Position numbers and translations under genes: made by a program
Part shown: positions 58,520-64,000 of the stretch, piece by piece
Position numbering within the stretch: position 1 is the stretch's first letter
Layout: every line of letters begins with the position of its first letter
NCBI RefSeq assembly: GCF_026914265.1
Contig: NC_069134.1
Coordinates: 11,823,758-11,887,757 of the forward strand
Reading direction: 5' to 3'
DNA from: Mya arenaria
Taxonomy: Eukaryota > Mollusca > Bivalvia > Myida > Myidae
Length of the DNA stretch: 64,000 nucleotides
Notes under the pieces: generated by a model
Databases searched by the model: none
Told to the model about the DNA's origin: nothing
Seen by the model: the letters and a program-made list of their open reading frames with translations, nothing else

Positions 58520-59790
58520 TGTTAAATCGATTATAACACTTTTTTATTATATGCATGATAGTTTGACAGGAAAAAGAAAATAATACTCAGAAATGCCACA
58601 CTTTTTACAACACGTTATTTGATAAGCATTGTGTTCGTCCTGTAACCGATATCATTGCAAAATTAAAATGTGAAAACATGTTCTTTTTTGAAAATTGATT
58701 AAAAATGTTCCTTATAATTATGTAGTTAATCGTGTGTTTTAATGCAATTCAAGCAGGGATATTATAATTGTATCTTAGTGATTTAGTTCATATAAAGAAC
58801 TGTTTATAAATACCGTCCTTTTTATAATCAAGAAACGATATTTTTGTTTAAAGAAAGTGTAAAATCTTGCAAACCACTTAAAACAAAACAAATAATACAA
58901 AAATAAGCCAACTTTAATTTCAACTTAACATTTTGCACATAATTCAACTAACCTCCGTCTCTAATCCAAAATGTTCGGCATATAGAAGTACTCCGAATTT
59001 CCGGACGGCAATGGCTAGTTCCACCAGATAATTGTAATATAATTATCCGTTTGGTTCCCAAGGTTTGGAGGGCAGCTAAGGGTGACTGAACGTCTTACTT
59101 TCCTGGAAATTGCCGTGAATGTTCGGGGGAGCAATGAGATGTTCTACATCTCTCATATCTCGTCTTAGGATTATTCATTGATCACGATCGCAACTGTCAG
59201 TGGTTGCTGTCTTTTTACTTGTCATACTGCGGAGAGTTTTCATTCTAGAGCAAAGCAGATTGTTGGCTTCTCACACGTTGTCTGTTAAAAAACTTTCTTG
59301 ACGAATTATGTTAGTGGAAAGGTTGACGGATGACTGATGGAATTGTGTGAAATGATTATTAAATGTTCATGTATTGACTTTTTGTACACATTAACTGAGG
59401 AGAGGATTTGCATATAGCTACAGTGTTTGCTCTTTGTAGAAACACTGCTTAGCACACTGAAAATGGGATTATAAAAGAAAGGTTTTTAAACAGCTTGAAC
59501 ACAATGTTTTTTCTTCGTTGTTTAGATTTTTTGGCAACGAAGACAATTTGATGATGTATTTTGCATAAAATATTGTCAACTTACTCCAATATAAACTGGT
59601 TCGTCATTCACAAGTAAGTTTTCAATCAGGTCAGATCAAGGTCAATATTAAGGTATACTTTGAAATTGGAATTACAAGTACGGCATATGTTCGGCGTAAG
59701 TACTAGTGTACCTCTAGGTAACCGTGGTGGTGGCCTTACTCAACCATGTTGCGTTTGAAACATTTTCAATTCACACCCACATGAATACAC
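57241..59790. other. No recognisable gene
   Basis: AT-rich spacer with one GA tract (58,483). No open frame with a motif. Confidence 0.4.
58483..58517 (+). repeat. (GA)n microsatellite
   Basis: Uninterrupted GA dinucleotide run of about 35 bp. Confidence 0.95.
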
Positions 59791-61305
59791 ATTAACCTGG
59801 TTTATATCCTTAAACAATGTAATAATTGGTGGTATATCCTTACCAATGTACTATTTGAAGCTATATCCCCTTAACAATAAAGTTATTTGTTGTAAGCACT
59901 GCAAAACTGTATCCCCCAACCAAATGCAATAATTCGTGAGGAAATCTTGACAAATGTATTCCCTTTGTTGTAATTAGTTGGCAACAACGGACAACTATAT
60001 CCCCATACAAATATTGTAAATGGTTGGAAACAACGAACAACTATATCCCCATACAAATATTGTAAATGGTTGGAAACAACGGATAACTATATCCCCATAC
60101 AAATATTGTAAATGGTTAGAAGCAACGGACAACTATATCCCCATACAAATATTGTAAATGGTTGGAAACAACGGACAACTATATCCCCATACAAATATTG
60201 TAAATGGTTAGAAACAACGGACAACCATATCCCCATACAAATATTGTAAATGGTTGGAAACAACGGACAGCTATATCCCCATACAAATATTGTAAATGGT
60301 TAGAAACAACGGACAACTATATCCCCATACAAATATTGTAAATGGTTGGAAACAACGGACAGCTATATCCCCATACAAATATTGTAAATGGTTGGAAACA
60401 ACAGACAGCTATATCCCCATACAAATATTGTAAATGGTTAGAAACAACGGACAACTATATCCCCATACAAATATTGTAAATGGTTGGAAACAACGGACAA
60501 CTATATCCCCATACAAATATTGTAAATGGTTGGAAACAACGGACAACTATATCCCCATACAAATATTGTAAATGGTTAGAAACAACGGACAACTATATCC
60601 CCATACAAATATTGTAAATGGTTAGAAACAACGGACAGCTATATCCCCATACAAATATTGTAAATGGTTAGAAACAACGGACAGCTATATCCCCATACAA
60701 ATATTGTAAATGGTTAGAAACAACGGACAGCTATATCCCCATACAAATATTGTAAATGGTTAGAAACAAAGGACAACTATATTCCCATACAAATATTGTA
60801 AATGGTTAGAAACAACGGACAGCTCTATCCCCATACAAATATTGTAAATGGTTAGAATATTGTAAATGGTTAGAAACAACGGACAGCTATATCCCCATAC
60901 AAATATTGTAAATGGTTGGAAACAACGGACAGCTATTTCCCCATACAAATATTGTAAATGGTTAGAAACAACGGACAACTATATCCCCATAAAAAATATT
61001 GTAAATGGTTAGAAACAACGGACAACTATATCCCCATACAAATATTGTAAATGGTTGGAAACAACGGACAGCTATATCCCCATACAAATATTGTAAATGG
61101 TTGGAAACAACGGACAACTATATCCCCGTGCAAATATTGTAAATGGTTGGAAACAACGGACAACTATATCCCCATACAAATATTGTAAATGGTTGGAAAC
61201 AACGGACAGCTATATCCCCATACAAATATTGTAAATGGTTAGAAACAACGGACAACTATATCCCCATACAAATATTGTAAATGGTTAGAAACAACGGACA
61301 ACTAG
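59791..61305. repeat. 46-bp satellite, block I (homogeneous)
   Basis: The unit is approximately GGTTGGAAACAACGGACAAC plus TATATCCCCATACAAATATTGTAAAT split over its length. The first 200 bp are worn; from about 59,980 there are about 29 nearly identical units. Variation is mostly GGTTAG/GGTTGG and ACAACT/ACAGCT. A partial unit sits at about 60,846. Confidence 0.9.
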
Positions 61306-62040
61306 TGTGAAATATTAGACAGCTTTACCCTATATCCTTACCAATTTTGTAATTAGTAAAGAACGTTGACAGCTATATCCCCTTGCAATGTTGTAATTGG
61401 TGGAGAACGCCAGACAGCTATATCCCCTAACCCATGTTGTAATATCTAGTAAACACTGACAGCTGTATCCCCTTACAAATATTGTTATATTTAGTGAACA
61501 CCGGAAAGTTATATCCCTTAATCAATGTTGTAATATTTAGTGAACACCGGACAGTTATATCCCTTTACCTATGTTGTAACATTTAGTGAACACTGGATAG
61601 TTATATCCCCTTACCAATATTGTAATATTAAGTGAACACTGGACAGCTATATCCCTTTACCAATATTGTAATATTAAGTGAACACTGACAGCTTTATCCC
61701 ATTACAAATATTAAGTGAACAATGGACAGCTATATCCCCTTACCAAAATTGTAATATTAAGTGAACACTGGACAGCTATATTCCCTTACCAATATTGTAA
61801 TATATATCTCCTTACCAATATTAAGTGAACACTGGACAGCTAAATCCCCTTACCAATAATGTTATATTAAGAGAGCACTGGACAGCTATATCCCCTTACC
61901 AATACTGTAATATTCAGTGAACACTGGACAGTTATATCCCCTTATCAATGTTGTTATATTTAGTGAACAGTGGACACTTATATCCCCTTTCCAATATTGT
62001 AATATTCAGTGAACAATGGACAGCACATTCCCTAGCTTAA
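61306..62040. repeat. 46-bp satellite, block II (diverged)
   Basis: Same period and core (CTATATCCCCTTACCAATAT) but with GAACACTGGACAG and TAATATTAAGT in place of the block I words. Units are more diverged and some are truncated. Confidence 0.8.
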
Positions 62041-62114
62041 GTGACAAATACTTAAAAAAATGCTGTATCCCATTACCGATGTTGAAACTGATGAGGAGCA
62101 CTAGATATCTGTAT

Positions 62115-62212
62115 CAATTTATATATTCGTTTGAATCCCTATGTCAGTGATATGGAGCACTAGACATAATACCAAACGTTCGATCGAATATTCGAATATT
62201 CGTTTGCATCCC
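62115..62212. mobile_element. Fragments of hAT-like terminus within the satellite
   Basis: ATTCGTTTGAATCCCTA (about 62,124) and AACGTTCGATCGAATATTCG followed by TTTGCATCCC (62,171-62,212) match the right end of the element at 25,773-26,746. Both are followed by TATGTCAGTGAT, so the terminus and its flank appear to have been duplicated in tandem after insertion. Confidence 0.6.
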
Positions 62213-62254
62213 TATGTCAGTGATGTGGAGAACAAGACATATGTATCCCCATGC

Positions 62255-64000
62255 TTACGAAATGATTGGTGGTGAACACTGACCAGTTATATTCCCTTAC
62301 CAATGTTTTAAACGGTCGTGACCACTGTCCAGTTATATCCCCTTACTAATGTTTTAAAACGGTCGTGAACACTGGCCAGTTATATCCCCTTACCAAAGTT
62401 TTAAACGGTCGTGAACACTGGCCAATTATATCCCCTTACCAAAGTTTTAAACGGTCGTGAACACTGGCCAGTTTTATCCCCTTACCAACGTTTTAAATGG
62501 TCGTGAACACTGGACAGTTTTATCCCCTTACCAACGTTTTAAATGGTCGTGAACTCTGTCCAGTTATATCCCCTTACCAATGTTTTAAACGGGCGTGAAC
62601 ACTGGCCATTTTTATCCCCTTACCAATGTTTTAAATGGTCGTGAACACTGGCCAGTTATATATATCCCCTTACCAATGTTTTAGACGGTCGTGAACACTG
62701 GCCAGTTATATACCCTTACCAATGTTTTAAATGGTCGTGAAAACTGGCCAGTTATATCCTCTTACCAATGTTTTAAATGGTCGTGCACACTGGCCAGTTA
62801 TATCCCATTACCAATGTTTTAAACGGTCGTGAACAATGTCCAGTTATATCCCCTTACCACTGTTTTAAACGGTCGTGAATACTGGCCAGTTATATCCCCT
62901 TACCAGTGTTTTAAACGGTTGTGAACACTGGACAATTTTATCCCCTTACCAATGTTTTAAACGGTCGTGAACACTGGACAGTTTTATCCCCTTACCAACA
63001 TTTTAAATGGTCGTGAACGCTGTCCAGTTATATCACCTTACCAATGTTTTAAACGGGCGTGAACGCTGTCCAGTTATATCCCCTTACCTAAGCTTTAAAC
63101 GGTCGTGAACGCTGTCCAGTTTTATCCCCTTACCAATGTTTTAAACGGTCGTGAACACTGGCCAGTTATATACCCTTACCAATGTTTTAAACGGTCGTGA
63201 ACTCTGGCCAGTTATATCCCCTTACCAATGTTTCAAACGGTCGTGAACACTGGCAAGTTATATCCCCTTACCAATGTTTTAAACAGTCGTGAACGCTGTC
63301 CAGTTGTATCCCCTTACCAATGTTTTAAACGGTCGTGTACACTGGCCAGTTTTATCCCCTTACTAATGTTTTAAATGGTCGTTAACACTGGCCAGTTATA
63401 TCCCCTTACCAATGTTTTAAACGGTCGTGAACACTGGCCAGTTATATCCCCTTACCAATGTTTTAAATGGTCGTGAACACTGGCTAGTTATATCCTTACC
63501 AATGTTTTAAACGGTCGTGAAGACTGGCCAGTTTTATCCCCTTACCAATGTTTAAAACGGTCGTGAACACAAGCCAGTTATATCCCCTTACCAATGTTTT
63601 AAATGGTCGTGAACACTGGCTAGTTATATCCTTACCAATGTTTTAAACGGTCGTGAAGACTGGCCAGTTTTATCCCCTTACCAATGTTTAAAACGGTCGT
63701 GAACACAAGCCAGTTATATCCCCTTACCAATGTTTAAAACGGTCGTGAACACTGTCCAGTTTTATCCCCTTACCACAGTTTTAAAACGGTCGTGAACACT
63801 GGCCAGTTATATCCCCTTACCAATGTTTTAAAACGGTCGTGAACACTGGCCAGTTATATCCCCTTACCAATGTTTAAAACGGTCGTGAACACAAGCCAGT
63901 TATATCCCCTTACCAATGTTTAAAACGGTCGTGAACTCTGTCCAGTTTTATCCCCTTACCACAGTTTTAAAACGGTCGTGAACACTGGCCAGTTATATCC
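62255..64000. repeat. 46-bp satellite, block III (runs off window)
   Basis: The unit is approximately GAACACTGGCCAGTTATATC plus CCCTTACCAATGTTTTAAACGGTCGT. About 38 units, with GGCCAG/GTCCAG and ATATCC/TTATCC variants in changing combinations. It continues past the window end. Confidence 0.9.

Noticed and set aside
60760-60978. 72-codon frame within the 46-bp satellite
   Set aside because: Repeat-derived and not maintained in neighbouring units.

Overview
The window is eukaryotic, AT-rich and very repeat-dense. The most likely source is a marine bivalve mollusc. This rests on two genes of the octopine/opine dehydrogenase family (typical of molluscan anaerobic glycolysis), animal-type profilin genes, eukaryotic tRNA-Trp genes without introns, and a mobile-element load of LINE, hAT-like MITE and DIRS-like types. 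The species cannot be fixed from the sequence.

Layout. Positions 1-31.9 kb hold three diverged copies of one segmental duplication (about 1-13.6, 13.6-23.3 and 23.3-31.9 kb). Each copy carries an intact, apparently single-exon profilin gene on the minus strand, a shared AT-rich spacer, one or two tRNA-Trp(CCA) genes, a (TCA)n tract and, in copies 1 and 2, remains of a gene with PAN/apple-domain exons. The copies differ by private insertions. Copy 1 has a LINE remnant (2.4-4.1 kb) and a striking 34-unit, 69-bp array derived from a tRNA-Glu-like sequence (4.9-7.2 kb). Copy 2 has a 27-bp minisatellite. Copy 3 has a non-autonomous hAT-like element.

From 31.9 to 53 kb there are two single-exon opine dehydrogenase genes, both on the minus strand (32.6-33.8 and 50.6-51.8 kb). 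Between them lie several short inverted-repeat elements (two copies carry an internal tRNA-like Pol III promoter), two more tRNA-Trp-like genes that look decayed, and a broken DIRS-like tyrosine-recombinase retroelement (about 43.9-48.3 kb).

From 53 to 64 kb no gene is recognised. The region holds a 32-bp minisatellite (53.9-56.1 kb), a CRE-motif-rich stretch (56.9-57.3 kb) and a 46-bp satellite in three sequence blocks that runs off the window end (about 59.8-64 kb).

The genes do not form a joint pathway. Profilin (actin dynamics), tRNA-Trp (translation) and opine dehydrogenases (cytosolic NAD+ regeneration) are neighbours through local duplication. The main novelty candidates are the tRNA-derived tandem array, the TIR element with an embedded tRNA-like promoter, the profilin/tRNA-Trp segmental triplication and the divergent nucleotide-loop sequence in one opine dehydrogenase.
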